Source of the DNA: Amycolatopsis balhimycina FH 1894
Lineage (GTDB): Bacteria; Actinomycetota; Actinomycetes; Mycobacteriales; Pseudonocardiaceae
NCBI RefSeq assembly: GCF_000384295.1
Contig: NZ_KB913037.1
Span: 1,469,975-1,533,974, forward strand
Direction of reading: 5' to 3'
Length of the DNA stretch: 64,000 nt
Of this stretch, positions 42,970-51,130 are shown in pieces. A program made the translations under genes and the position numbers. Each line of letters starts with the position of its first letter. Within the stretch, counting starts at the first letter, position 1. The notes below the pieces were generated by a model that was not told the DNA's origin, did no database searches, and worked only from the letters and a program-made list of their open reading frames with translations.

Positions 42970-44505
42970 TCACGGCCGAATGACTTTCGCGGCAACGGTT
43001 ACGTGCCGAGTGGGGGTCGGCCTGCTTTTGGCCGGATCAGCAACCCCCGTGTGCAGGCCTTCGGCGACCTCGCGTGCGCCCGCGCGGTCGAGCTTGCCGA
43101 CCTTCGTCTGCGGCAGCGCGTCCACCAGGTACACGAACTCCGGCCATTTCGTCTTGGACAGCCCAGCCTCCTGCAGATAGCCGGTGATGTCCCCCAGCTC
43201 GACCGGAGAACCGTCACGCGGGACGGCGAGCAGGGCCACCCGTTCCCCGAGGACGTCGTCATGGACCGGCACCACACACGCCTGTTCCAGCCGCTCGTAG
43301 CCGGCGACGGCCCGCTCGATCTCGGTGACGTCGATGTTCCGGCCGCCGCGGATGATCACGTCCTTCTCCCGGCCCATGATCGTGATCAGACCGTCCACAT
43401 CGGACACCACGAGGTCGCCGGTCGGGAAGAACCCGTCCCCGGTCAGCTCCGGCGGCTCGACGCGGCCGCCGCGGGCGTACCCGAGGAACAGCGACGGCCC
43501 CAGGACCTGCGCCCGGCCGGTCTCGCCCGGACCGAGCACGGCGCCGTGCGGTGACACGGCCCGGACCTCGGTGCCGGGGAACGGCCGTCCGTCGTGGCCC
43601 AGCCGGATCTCCGCGGGCTCCTCCGGCAGGGGTGAGGTGTGGCCGAGGCACTCGGACATCCCGAACACGCGCAGGATCTTCGTCCCCAGCGCGGTCTCGG
43701 CCCGCTCCAGCGCAACGCGGTCCATCGGACCGCCACCCACGGTGATCGACCGGACGCCCGGCAGTGCGCCCGCGTCCGCCAGCTGGAGGGCCATCGTCGG
43801 GACGCACATCGTCCAGCGGGTGCGCGTCTCGGCCAGCCGGGCGACCACCGCGGGCGGGTCCCACTTCGCCGTCAGGACCAGCGGGCCGCCGAGCAGCAAC
43901 GAGCAGTAGACGCCGAAGCAGAACGCCGCGGCCGACGACAGCGGCACGATCGCCGCGACGGCGTCGCCGGGCCGGAGGCCGTTGATTTCGATCGTGCACG
44001 AGCAGGCGTAGCGCAGGGCCTCCTCGGACTGGACGACGCCCTTGGCCCGCCCGGTGGACCCGGACGTCAGGCCGATGAACGCGCCGCCGTTCCACCGCGC
44101 CGGGTCGCCCCGGCCCGCCCCCGACACGGCGGACCAGCAGTCGAGCGCGGGCCGGGTGCCACCGGGCCGCACCGCGGCGACGTCCCATTCGTCCATTGCG
44201 GACGGTTCGGCGACGACGACGTCCGGCCGGATGTCTTCGCACGCGGCCGCGAACTCGGCGCGGGTCGTGTGCCGGTTGACCACGGCGAGGACCCCGCCGG
44301 TCAGGCCGGTGGCCAGCGCGGCGGCGACCGTGCGCCAGGAGTTGCCGGCCTGCACCAGCGCCGTGGCCCGCGGGCCGAGCACGTCGGCGAGGACCTCGGC
44401 GTGGGTCAGCAGCTCGCGGGCGGTGTGCTCGCCGCTGTCGTCGACGACGGCGACGAAGTCGGCCTGCTCGGCGCGTTTGCGGAAATCCTGGACGGCTTCC
44501 CTCAT
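42970..44505 (-). CDS. AMP-binding acyl-CoA ligase
   Basis: The 511-residue protein has the adenylate-forming motifs: FIGLTSGSTGRAKGVVQSEEA (phosphate loop), FGMSECLGHTSPLP, FFPTGDLVVSDVDGLITIMGREKD and the C-terminal catalytic lysine in LPQTKVGKLDR. It would activate a carboxylic acid to its CoA thioester and so start the catabolic route encoded nearby. The ATG at 44505 overlaps the stop of the EthD-domain gene (ATGA). Substrate unknown; the moderately short length fits medium-chain or cyclic acids. Confidence 0.9.
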   Translation of the reverse strand: MREAVQDFRKRAEQADFVAVVDDSGEHTARELLTHAEVLADVLGPRATALVQAGNSWRTVAAALATGLTGGVLAVVNRHTTRAEFAAACEDIRPDVVVAEPSAMDEWDVAAVRPGGTRPALDCWSAVSGAGRGDPARWNGGAFIGLTSGSTGRAKGVVQSEEALRYACSCTIEINGLRPGDAVAAIVPLSSAAAFCFGVYCSLLLGGPLVLTAKWDPPAVVARLAETRTRWTMCVPTMALQLADAGALPGVRSITVGGGPMDRVALERAETALGTKILRVFGMSECLGHTSPLPEEPAEIRLGHDGRPFPGTEVRAVSPHGAVLGPGETGRAQVLGPSLFLGYARGGRVEPPELTGDGFFPTGDLVVSDVDGLITIMGREKDVIIRGGRNIDVTEIERAVAGYERLEQACVVPVHDDVLGERVALLAVPRDGSPVELGDITGYLQEAGLSKTKWPEFVYLVDALPQTKVGKLDRAGAREVAEGLHTGVADPAKSRPTPTRHVTVAAKVIRP

Positions 44506-44822
44506 CCGGCGAACATCTCCCGTTCGGTGCCGAGGACGGCGATCCGGCGGCCGCGCATGTCGCCGACCTGGGCGACGGCTTCGGCCCATTCCGGGCTGGC
44601 GAGGGCCTTGCGCAGGTCCTCCTCGGTGTCGAAGCCGAGGATCGAGACGCCGTCCCAGCCCTCCGAGCGCGGCTCCAGGGCCGCCTCGACCTCGGTGTGC
44701 CGCCACGAGCGCAGGCCCGGCAGCCGGTAGGTGAGCTCGGCGTGGTCGGTCCGCCACCAGGTGATGAACCGCTCGTGGGTCCAGTCCGGCGGCTTAGCGG
44801 CCAGCAGCACCAGGTTGTACAT
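44502..44822 (-). CDS. EthD-domain protein
   Basis: The 106-residue protein has the dimeric alpha/beta-barrel EthD pattern: YNLVLLAAKPPDWTHERFITWWRTDHAELTYRLPGLRSW at the start, with the conserved His in RTDHAEL. EthD proteins assist ring-cleavage or ether-degrading P450 systems, or act as small cyclases or isomerases. The ATG at 44822 has AGGGAGG five bases upstream; a GTG two codons earlier is less likely. It overlaps the SnoaL-like gene and the CoA ligase gene. Confidence 0.82.
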   Translation of the reverse strand: MYNLVLLAAKPPDWTHERFITWWRTDHAELTYRLPGLRSWRHTEVEAALEPRSEGWDGVSILGFDTEEDLRKALASPEWAEAVAQVGDMRGRRIAVLGTEREMFAG

Positions 44823-45192
44823 CGGCACCTCCCTCGAACCGGACGCCGGGTGAGCGTCCGATGATCAGGCGTTGCAGCCGCCCGGACGGGCCGACCTGGC
44901 CCGCGGCGACATAGTTGGCGACGACCTCCCCGGCGCGGCGGACCTCGCCGAGGTAGAACTCGGCCCGTCCGGTCGAGCTCACGTCCAGGGGGTGGTGGGT
45001 GAGCGTGCCCTTCTCGCGCTGGGCGAGGTAGCCCTCCATCGCCTCGCGTCCGCCGGCGAAGTCGGTCGCGCGGCCGTCGGTGGAGAACAGGATGGAGAAC
45101 GTGAAGTCGTCGTCGATCAGGTCCAGGATCCGCGACGGCGTGTCGCTGTCCATGATCTCGAACCACTTCGTCAGGAACGGCGCTTCAGACAC
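44794..45192 (-). CDS. SnoaL-like / NTF2-fold protein
   Basis: The 132-residue protein has the cone-shaped NTF2-like fold of SnoaL polyketide cyclases and ketosteroid isomerase relatives: FEIMDSDTPSRILDLIDDDFTFSILFSTDGRATDFAGGREAMEGYL. The acidic residues needed by ketosteroid isomerase are plausible (Asp in LIDDDF), but the reaction is not settled. The GTG at 45192 has AAGGAGG six bases upstream. It overlaps the FAD-dependent oxidoreductase stop by eight bases. Confidence 0.75.
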   Translation of the reverse strand: MSEAPFLTKWFEIMDSDTPSRILDLIDDDFTFSILFSTDGRATDFAGGREAMEGYLAQREKGTLTHHPLDVSSTGRAEFYLGEVRRAGEVVANYVAAGQVGPSGRLQRLIIGRSPGVRFEGGADVQPGAAGR

Positions 45193-46432
45193 GTTGGGCC
45201 TCCTTGCCCGTCCTAGCGGCGGCCAGCTGCCCGGCCCGGCGGCCGGACACCACGGCCAGGCACAGCCCGCCGCCGTAACCCTCGTTATACACATCGGACA
45301 GGTCGGCGCCGGCCGGGTAGAGGCCGTCGATGGGTGTGCCGGTGGTGTCCAGGGCGGTGCCGCCGGTGTCGGCTTCGATGCCGCCGAAGGTGAAGGTGAT
45401 GGCCGGGACGACGTCGGCGTGGAAGACGCGGCCGTCGCCGAGCCGGGCACGGGCTTCGGCGTCGAGCGACACCGGCAGGGCGTCGACGTTGTCGGCGACG
45501 CCGACGTGGCCGCCGCGATCGCGGGAGAACGCCCAGCGGTCGAGGCGGGGGCTGCCGGGGATGAACGGGGTCTCGGCGGCGGCGCGCTGGACGGCTTCGG
45601 ACCACAGCAGGAGGCCGCGGCCACCGTGGGCGGCGAGCGCCATGGCGTTGTTGTGGTCGCCGCGTGTCTCGTCGGTGAACCGGTGGCCGGCCGGGTCGAG
45701 CAGGACGCCGTGGCTGCTGTGGTAGAGCGCGAAGGCGATGTAGTCGATGGGGCTCAGCGGCTCGGCGCCTTCGGCGAACAGGTGGCCGTAGAAGCCGGTG
45801 TTCGCGGTGTTGACCGACGCGCCGAGCCCGGCCGCGAGGGCGACGCCGGCGCCGCGGGACCACGGGTTGCCGCGCAGCGGCGGGACGAACCCGCCGCCGA
45901 CGAGCCCGGCCCGGACGTCGGGGTCGGCCTGCCGTCCCCCGGTCGCGAGCACGACGGACCGCGCGGTGATCCGCCGCGGCCCGGCCGGTGTCGTGGCTTC
46001 GACCAGGTAGCCGCCGCTGTCCCGGGCCAGGTTTTCGGTCTGCGCGCCGACGACGACCTGGCCGCCGGCCGCGGTCAGTGCCCGGGTCAGGTGGGCGAGC
46101 AGGACCGGCATGTCGAACTTGCGGCCGCGCCCGGCCAGCGCCCGTTCGACGCCGGTCAGGGGCGGCGCGAAGTCCGACAGCCACGCGATGGCGTCGTGGT
46201 AGCCCTCGACGACCAGCAGGCCGTGGCGCTGGTACGGGCCGGGGTCCTCCCGGCGCAGCGCAGCCTCGTCCTCGATGGCCCAGACGTAGCCACCGGAGAT
46301 CGCCGCGGATCCTCCGATCACCGGTGCGCGTTCCAGGACCAGCGTTCGCGCGCCGCCGGTGGCCGCCGTGACGGCCGCGGACAGCCCGGCGAGCCCGGCT
46401 CCGAGCACGACGACGTCGAAGTCCCCGGTCAT
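45185..46432 (-). CDS. FAD-dependent oxidoreductase, fumarate reductase / ketosteroid dehydrogenase type
   Basis: The 415-residue flavoprotein has the dinucleotide motif GAGLAG (11-16), [17 protein letters not shown] and the C-terminal FAD-contact segment [31 protein letters not shown]. The architecture is that of fumarate reductase/succinate dehydrogenase flavoproteins and of 3-ketosteroid-delta-dehydrogenases, which desaturate a ring next to a carbonyl. Its C-terminal motif FGGIEAD lies where those enzymes hold the substrate. By context it probably desaturates a cyclic ketone in the catabolic route. It overlaps the SnoaL-like gene downstream. Confidence 0.86.
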   Translation of the reverse strand: MTGDFDVVVLGAGLAGLSAAVTAATGGARTLVLERAPVIGGSAAISGGYVWAIEDEAALRREDPGPYQRHGLLVVEGYHDAIAWLSDFAPPLTGVERALAGRGRKFDMPVLLAHLTRALTAAGGQVVVGAQTENLARDSGGYLVEATTPAGPRRITARSVVLATGGRQADPDVRAGLVGGGFVPPLRGNPWSRGAGVALAAGLGASVNTANTGFYGHLFAEGAEPLSPIDYIAFALYHSSHGVLLDPAGHRFTDETRGDHNNAMALAAHGGRGLLLWSEAVQRAAAETPFIPGSPRLDRWAFSRDRGGHVGVADNVDALPVSLDAEARARLGDGRVFHADVVPAITFTFGGIEADTGGTALDTTGTPIDGLYPAGADLSDVYNEGYGGGLCLAVVSGRRAGQLAAARTGKEAQRV

Positions 46433-46794
46433 CGGCCGGCTCCTTCCGGCCAGTCGATCAGGGCGAACGTCGTGCTGAAGAACGCCTGGTAGCGGGCCAG
46501 CAGCCCGTTCGGCGACACGACCGCGGCCGAGTGGAAGGCGCCGACCGGTTCACCCGCTTCAGTGACGACGCCGTAGACCATCTCGGTGTCGCCATCGGCG
46601 CAGTAGCGGAGGATTTCGTGCACCCGGTCGACCGGGTTGCGGCCGTCGAGGTAGGCCGCGAAGTCCGCTTTGGACGTCCCGGCGACCTCGCCGGACGGCA
46701 GCGCGATCAGGAACCGCAGGTCCGGTTCCATCAGTTCGAGGGCTTTGGCCGGGTCCTGTCCGTCCATACAGGACAGATATTCTCGCAACGCCAC
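46429..46794 (-). CDS. SnoaL-like / NTF2-fold protein (second copy)
   Basis: The 121-residue protein (VALREYLSCMDGQDPAKALELMEPDLRFLIALPSGEVAG at the start) has the same NTF2-like fold as the copy at 44794. Identity between the two is low, so they are not a recent duplication. The GTG at 46794 has a GGGAGA site; a GTG two codons earlier is closer to it. The stop overlaps the FAD oxidoreductase start (ATGA). Function is probably isomerisation or hydration of a pathway intermediate. Confidence 0.7.
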   Translation of the reverse strand: MALREYLSCMDGQDPAKALELMEPDLRFLIALPSGEVAGTSKADFAAYLDGRNPVDRVHEILRYCADGDTEMVYGVVTEAGEPVGAFHSAAVVSPNGLLARYQAFFSTTFALIDWPEGAGR

Positions 46795-46825
46795 GGTCAC
46801 TCTCCCTTGAGTGGTCGGCGGGTGG

Positions 46826-48013
46826 TCACCGGGCGGGCGGGGTGTAGAAGTCCCCTTCGGAGGTCCACTTGCCGTTCTTGACGACGACCTTCTGCACGTC
46901 ACGCGAGCCCATGTGGCGGTCCGGGCCGAAGCTCATCACGGGAGCGACGCCGGGGTCGATGTTCTTCGCCTGTTCGTAGGCTTTCGCCAGCGCGTCGGAC
47001 GTCACCGCGCCCTTGACGGTCTGCGCGATCTGGGCGAACACCTTCGCCCCGGCCCAGCCCCAGAGCGCGATGAAGTCGGCGGGCTGGCCGGGCTCGTACT
47101 TCGCCATGGCGTCGCGGAACTCCTGGACGGCCGGGTCGGTGTCGTTGGGCGACTTGACCAGCTGTACGGCGCGGGCACCCTCGGCGGCGGGGCCGGCCAG
47201 GGTGAGCGTGGACTGCGCGGCGACCGGCGCGTAGCTGTACGTCGGCGCGGTGAGCCCCTGCAGCTTGGCCTCCTTCATGAAGGCGGCCGCCTCGGGCGAG
47301 GCGAGGATCAGGACGACCGCGTCCGGCGCCTTGCCCTTCACCTGGCTGACGACCGGGCTGTAGTCGGTGGACTGGAACTTCACCGGCTGCAGGCCGACGT
47401 TCATCGCCGGGTCGGACTTCTTGGCGACGCCCTGGGCGGCCTGGGCGACCTTGACGAACGCCGCAGGGTCGCTGTGCACGACGACGACGTTCTTGCGGCC
47501 GTCCTTGGCCACCCAGTCGCCGAGCGCGGCGGCCTGGTCCTCGTAGAGGGTCTGCGTGCCGAAGAGGTTCGCGCGCGGCGGGTTGTACCAGGAGTCGAGG
47601 CCGCCGAGCTCGTTGAGGATCGGCACCTTCGACTGCTGGAGCACGAACGGGAACGCGGCCTCGGCCTGCGAAGTCCCGTTGGCCGCGACGATGGCGGAGA
47701 CCTTGTCCTGGCCGATCAGCTCGCGGGCGATCTGGACGGTCTGCTGCGGGTCGAACGCGTTGTCCTTGACGATCCAGTTGACCTTGCGGCCGTTGATGCC
47801 GCCGCGGTCGTTGATCATCTTGAAGTAGGCGTCCGCGCCGGCGCGCTGCGGGACGCCGGAGGCGCTGACCGCGCCGGTGAGCGGGTACCACGCCCCGATC
47901 GTGATCTCTTTGTCGTTGACTCCGGCCGAGTTCGCGCTCGCACAGGCGGTGGCGGCGAGAATCAGGGTCGCGGCGACGGCGGCAACTTTGACGGGCGTCG
48001 AGCGGAGGCGCAT
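46826..48013 (-). CDS. Branched-chain-type ABC transporter substrate-binding lipoprotein
   Basis: The 395-residue protein has a lipoprotein signal (MRLRSTPVKVAAVAATLILA, Cys24 after ATA) and a LivJ-like type I periplasmic fold: ITIGAWYPLTGAVSASGVPQRAGADAYFKMINDRGGINGRKV. Proteins of this family next to CoA-ligase and acyl-CoA genes usually bind aromatic or alicyclic acids rather than leucine. The ATG at 48013 is preceded by AGGAG. The matching permease and ATPases are encoded 9.7 kb away at 57.7-61.1 kb and share its operator motif. Confidence 0.9.
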   Translation of the reverse strand: MRLRSTPVKVAAVAATLILAATACASANSAGVNDKEITIGAWYPLTGAVSASGVPQRAGADAYFKMINDRGGINGRKVNWIVKDNAFDPQQTVQIARELIGQDKVSAIVAANGTSQAEAAFPFVLQQSKVPILNELGGLDSWYNPPRANLFGTQTLYEDQAAALGDWVAKDGRKNVVVVHSDPAAFVKVAQAAQGVAKKSDPAMNVGLQPVKFQSTDYSPVVSQVKGKAPDAVVLILASPEAAAFMKEAKLQGLTAPTYSYAPVAAQSTLTLAGPAAEGARAVQLVKSPNDTDPAVQEFRDAMAKYEPGQPADFIALWGWAGAKVFAQIAQTVKGAVTSDALAKAYEQAKNIDPGVAPVMSFGPDRHMGSRDVQKVVVKNGKWTSEGDFYTPPAR

Positions 48014-48030
48014 GACTGCTCCTAGCAACC

Positions 48031-48046
48031 TGAGTTCAGTTCAGTT
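48031..48046. promoter_or_regulatory. TGAACTGA-type operator upstream of the binding-protein gene
   Basis: TGAGTTCAGTTCAG, read on the minus strand as CTGAACTGAACTCA, lies 18 bases before the binding-protein ATG (48013) in its promoter region. It shares the core TGAACTGA with sites at 56627, 61097 and 61932. The nearby TetR gene is the likely source of the binding protein. Confidence 0.6.
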
Positions 48047-48151
48047 TGACTGTAGCCGCCGCTCCCCGGGTGGACAAGGGACGCGGAAGACTATCCGAAT
48101 GGGACGGTCACGGGAAAAGCGTTCCCCGCTTGCTCTTCCCCGCGCCAAAGT

Positions 48152-48202
48152 CCGTGAATGGCACATTGAGGGACTTGAAGTCCCTCAATGTGCCATTCAC
48201 GG
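48152..48202. repeat. Palindromic repeat, family B, copy 2
   Basis: Two 25-base arms (48152-48176 and 48178-48202) are exact inverted repeats around a single G. The outer 19 bases of each arm are identical to copy 1 at 41877-41927. It lies between the TetR stop (48224, leftward) and the promoter of the binding-protein gene. It can form a 25-bp hairpin and probably stops TetR transcription. Confidence 0.9.
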
Positions 48203-48223
48203 CTCGAGCGGGCCGGGGCGACG

Positions 48224-48850
48224 TTATTCGGTGACCATGCGGATGCAGCAGCCCTCGATGAGCTCCCGCACCTCGGCCAGCGGCGTCGGCCCACCGGGCC
48301 GGTACCACCGCCAGACGCTGATGATCATGCCCAGCATGGCGAGCGCCAGGGTGTGGGCGTCGCGGACCGGGAACACGCCTTGGGACATGCCCTGGGTGAT
48401 CAGGCGCGTCCAGTCGCGCTCGATGCTCTGCACCAGCTCACGGGCCGCGCGCCGCTCGGTCTCCTCGCGTTCGGACGCGCGGGGCCCGGCCAGCAGCACC
48501 ATGTTGTTCTGCAGGATCCGCATCTGGAGGATCTCGGACTCCGACACCGCGAACGCCGCGCGCACCGCGGCCCGCAGCGCCGCCACCGGGTCGGTCTCGC
48601 CCTCGGTGGCCTCGACGAACTGGTCGCGCGAGCGCTGCAGCTCCAGCCGCATGATGGTCAGCAGGCAGTGCGCCTTGGACTCGAAGTAGTGGTAGAGCGC
48701 GGTCTGCCCGATCCCGACGCGGCCGGCCACGGCCGACCACTTGGTCGCCTCGTAGCCCGTCTCGCCGAAGTACTCGACCGCGGCGGCCAGGATGGCGCCC
48801 CGCTTGGACCGGGGTCCTTCGTCCGGTTCCACGAGCCTCGCCCCGGTCAT
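48224..48850 (-). CDS. TetR family regulator, probable master repressor of the catabolic cluster
   Basis: The 208-residue protein has a TetR helix-turn-helix (TKWSAVAGRVGIGQTALYHYFESKAHCLLTIM) after a conserved GAILAAAVEYFGETGYEAT, and an acyl-CoA-responsive-type C-terminal domain (RDQFVEATEGETDPVAALRAAVRAAF). The ATG at 48850 (MTGARLVEPDEGPRSKR) is preferred over a longer arginine-rich start. It sits between the importer and beta-oxidation halves of the cluster, and the TGAACTGA-type sites at 48031, 56627, 61097 and 61932 are its likely targets. A relaxed site TGAATTCA at 48903-48910 lies in its own upstream region. Confidence 0.8.
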   Translation of the reverse strand: MTGARLVEPDEGPRSKRGAILAAAVEYFGETGYEATKWSAVAGRVGIGQTALYHYFESKAHCLLTIMRLELQRSRDQFVEATEGETDPVAALRAAVRAAFAVSESEILQMRILQNNMVLLAGPRASEREETERRAARELVQSIERDWTRLITQGMSQGVFPVRDAHTLALAMLGMIISVWRWYRPGGPTPLAEVRELIEGCCIRMVTE

Positions 48851-48912
48851 CGCCTGCCCTCTCGTGCGCGTCACCTTGCGACCCCCGAGCGTAGTCCTCA
48901 CCTGAATTCATG

Positions 48913-49647
48913 TCACAACGGCTTCCGCGCGAGGAAGGCCGCGACGCCGTCCCGGCCGGACGGGGAGACCGCCGCCTCGGCGATGGCCCGGGCTTCGGTG
49001 TCCAGGTGCTGTCCGAACGGAGTTGTCGCTCCGTCCCGGACCAGGCGTTTGGTGACGCCGAAAGCCGCTCCGGTCAGCTGCTCCGCGAGGGCGGCCGCCG
49101 CTTGCTCCGGATCCACCGCGATGCTCGTGACCAGGCCGGCGGCCAACGCCTCCGCGGCGGTGAGACGGCGGTTCGTCAGCAGCAGCTCGAGCGCCAGCCG
49201 AGGGCCGACCAGCCGGGGCAGCGACCAGGAAACGCCCGCGTCGGGCGTATAGCCGATCCCGGTGTAGGCCGCCACGAAGCCGACGTCGTCGGCCGCGACG
49301 ACGAGGTCGGCGACGCCGAGGAGCCCGAGCCCGGCCCCCGCGACCGCGCCCCGCACGGCGGCGACCACCGGAGCGTCGAGCGCGGCGAGGATCCGCAGTG
49401 CCTCGTGCAGGGCGCCGGTGACCCGGTCGAGGTGGGCGCGAAGGTCGCCGGCGGCCGCGAACTCCCGCAGGTCACCGCCGACGCAGAATGCCGGGCCGGC
49501 CGCCGTGAGCAGCACCGCGCGGGCGTGCTCACACCGCCGGGCAGAGTCCAGGAGACCCTCCGCGGTCGCGAGGTCGATCGGGTTTCCCCGGCCGCGGGTC
49601 AGCCGGACGTGGGCGACGCCGTTCTCGACGGCCACCGACACGCTCAT
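48913..49647 (-). CDS. Enoyl-CoA hydratase/isomerase
   Basis: The 244-residue crotonase has GPAFCVGGDLREFAAAG (oxyanion-hole strand) and AAVRGAVAGAGLGLLGVADLVVAADD, the hallmarks of the family. The acid-base glutamates of classical enoyl-CoA hydratase are not both obvious: the region AYTGIGYTPDAGVSW replaces the usual PE-hmotif, so isomerase or hydrolase activity is possible. The ATG at 49647 overlaps the stop of the preceding SDR (ATGA). Confidence 0.85.
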   Translation of the reverse strand: MSVSVAVENGVAHVRLTRGRGNPIDLATAEGLLDSARRCEHARAVLLTAAGPAFCVGGDLREFAAAGDLRAHLDRVTGALHEALRILAALDAPVVAAVRGAVAGAGLGLLGVADLVVAADDVGFVAAYTGIGYTPDAGVSWSLPRLVGPRLALELLLTNRRLTAAEALAAGLVTSIAVDPEQAAAALAEQLTGAAFGVTKRLVRDGATTPFGQHLDTEARAIAEAAVSPSGRDGVAAFLARKPL

Positions 49648-50360
49648 CGCGCGGTCCAGCCGCCGTCGACCACCATGACCTGGCCGGTGTAGTACGACGA
49701 GGCGTCCGAGGCCAGGAACAGCAGAGCCCCATCGAGTTCGCCGACATCGCCGCCGCGGTTGAGCATCGTGTTGCGCTCCACCCACCGGCGGGAACGCTCG
49801 TCGGCGAACAGGTCGTCGGTCATCTCCGAGCGGAACCAGCCGGGCGCCAGCGCGTTGACCCGGATCCCGGCGCCGCCCCACTGGCCGGCCAGCTCCCGGG
49901 TGAGCCCGATCAGCCCCGCCTTCGACGCCGCGTAGCTCGCCCCGCCCAGCGGCGCGGCCGAAACCAGCCCGAGGATCGACGCGACGTTGACGATGCTGCC
50001 GCCGTCCCCGCGCTCGGCCATCAGCCGGGACAGGTGGAACGGCGCCACCAGGTTCACCGCCAGCACCTCCGCGAAATCCGCAGCGCTCTCCTTCGCGGCC
50101 AGCCGCTCCCCCGGCACCCCGGCGTTGTTGACCAGGATGTCGATCCGGCCCGCCGTCTCGGCCAGCCGGCAACGGTCCGCCTCGACCGAAACATCGCAGG
50201 TCACAGCATGGATCTCCGGACCGAGAGCGGCCAGCCGGTCAGCCCGGCGCGCGGCGGCGAACACGGTGGCCCCCGCCGAAGCCAGCACCGACGCGAACCG
50301 CGCGCCCAGCCCCGACGACGCCCCGGTCACCACCGCCGTCTTCCCGGCGAGGGAGAACAT
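49644..50360 (-). CDS. SDR family oxidoreductase (3-hydroxyacyl-CoA dehydrogenase-like)
   Basis: The 238-residue SDR has TGASSGLG (12-19), NNAGVPG, catalytic YAASK and a C-terminal VVDGGWTAR. It is likely the dehydrogenase of a beta-oxidation round. Both its start (50360, TGATG with the next SDR) and its stop (ATGA with the enoyl-CoA hydratase) overlap its neighbours, so it is part of a coupled chain. Confidence 0.87.
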   Translation of the reverse strand: MFSLAGKTAVVTGASSGLGARFASVLASAGATVFAAARRADRLAALGPEIHAVTCDVSVEADRCRLAETAGRIDILVNNAGVPGERLAAKESAADFAEVLAVNLVAPFHLSRLMAERGDGGSIVNVASILGLVSAAPLGGASYAASKAGLIGLTRELAGQWGGAGIRVNALAPGWFRSEMTDDLFADERSRRWVERNTMLNRGGDVGELDGALLFLASDASSYYTGQVMVVDGGWTAR

Positions 50361-51130
50361 CAGGCGTCCACGGCGATCGGGAGAGCGGTCGCGCCGCCGT
50401 CCAGCACGAGGGCCTGCCCGGTCATCCACGACGACGCCTCGCTCGCCAGGAACAGCGCCGCGTTGGCGACGTCCTCGGTGGTGCCTAGGCGGCGCAGCGG
50501 CAGCTTGGCGGTGAGGACGGCCTCGCGCGCCTCCCACACCGCCCGGGCCAGCTCGGTCTTGATCACGCCCGGGGCGATCGCGTTGACCCGGACCTTCGGG
50601 CCGAGTTCGTAGGCCAGCTGGCGGGTCATCAGCAGCATCGCGGCCTTGGTGGCGTTGTAGTAGCCGATCTGCGGGTCGACGATCATCCCGCCGACCGAAG
50701 CGATGTTGACGATCGTGCCGCCGTGCTCGCTCATCCAGGCGTGCCAGGCCGCACGGCTCCAGGCGATCATCCCGTACTGGTTGACCCGCACGGTCTTCTC
50801 CGCGCGCGGCAGGTCCAGTTCCAGCAAGTCACCCATGTACGGGTTGGTCGCCGCGTTGTTCACCAGGACGTCGACGCGTCCGAAGTGGACCATCGTGTCG
50901 GCGACGCAGCGCTCGGCCTGCTCGGGTTCGCCGGCGTTGGCGACGACATCCAGGACGTCGCCGGTGCCTTCGCCGCGGAGCAGCTCGGCGCGGGCGTCCC
51001 TGAGTCCGTCGGCCTTGCGCGCCGCGATGACGACGTGCGCCCCGGCCGCGCGGAAGGCACGAGCGATGCCGAGACCGATGCCGCGCGAGCCGCCGGTGAT
51101 CACGGCGACCTGTCCGTCGAGAACCTTCAT
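50360..51130 (-). CDS. SDR family oxidoreductase
   Basis: The 256-residue SDR has TGGSRGIG (12-19), NNAATNP, an extended VNQYGMIAWSRAAWHAWM segment, catalytic YYNATK and IAPGVIKTELARAVW. The motif and length resemble peroxisomal trans-2-enoyl-CoA reductase- and DHRS4-like SDRs encoded beside ACAD10/11-like dehydrogenases. Its start overlaps the acyl-CoA dehydrogenase stop (51127-51130). Confidence 0.87.
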   Translation of the reverse strand: MKVLDGQVAVITGGSRGIGLGIARAFRAAGAHVVIAARKADGLRDARAELLRGEGTGDVLDVVANAGEPEQAERCVADTMVHFGRVDVLVNNAATNPYMGDLLELDLPRAEKTVRVNQYGMIAWSRAAWHAWMSEHGGTIVNIASVGGMIVDPQIGYYNATKAAMLLMTRQLAYELGPKVRVNAIAPGVIKTELARAVWEAREAVLTAKLPLRRLGTTEDVANAALFLASEASSWMTGQALVLDGGATALPIAVDA

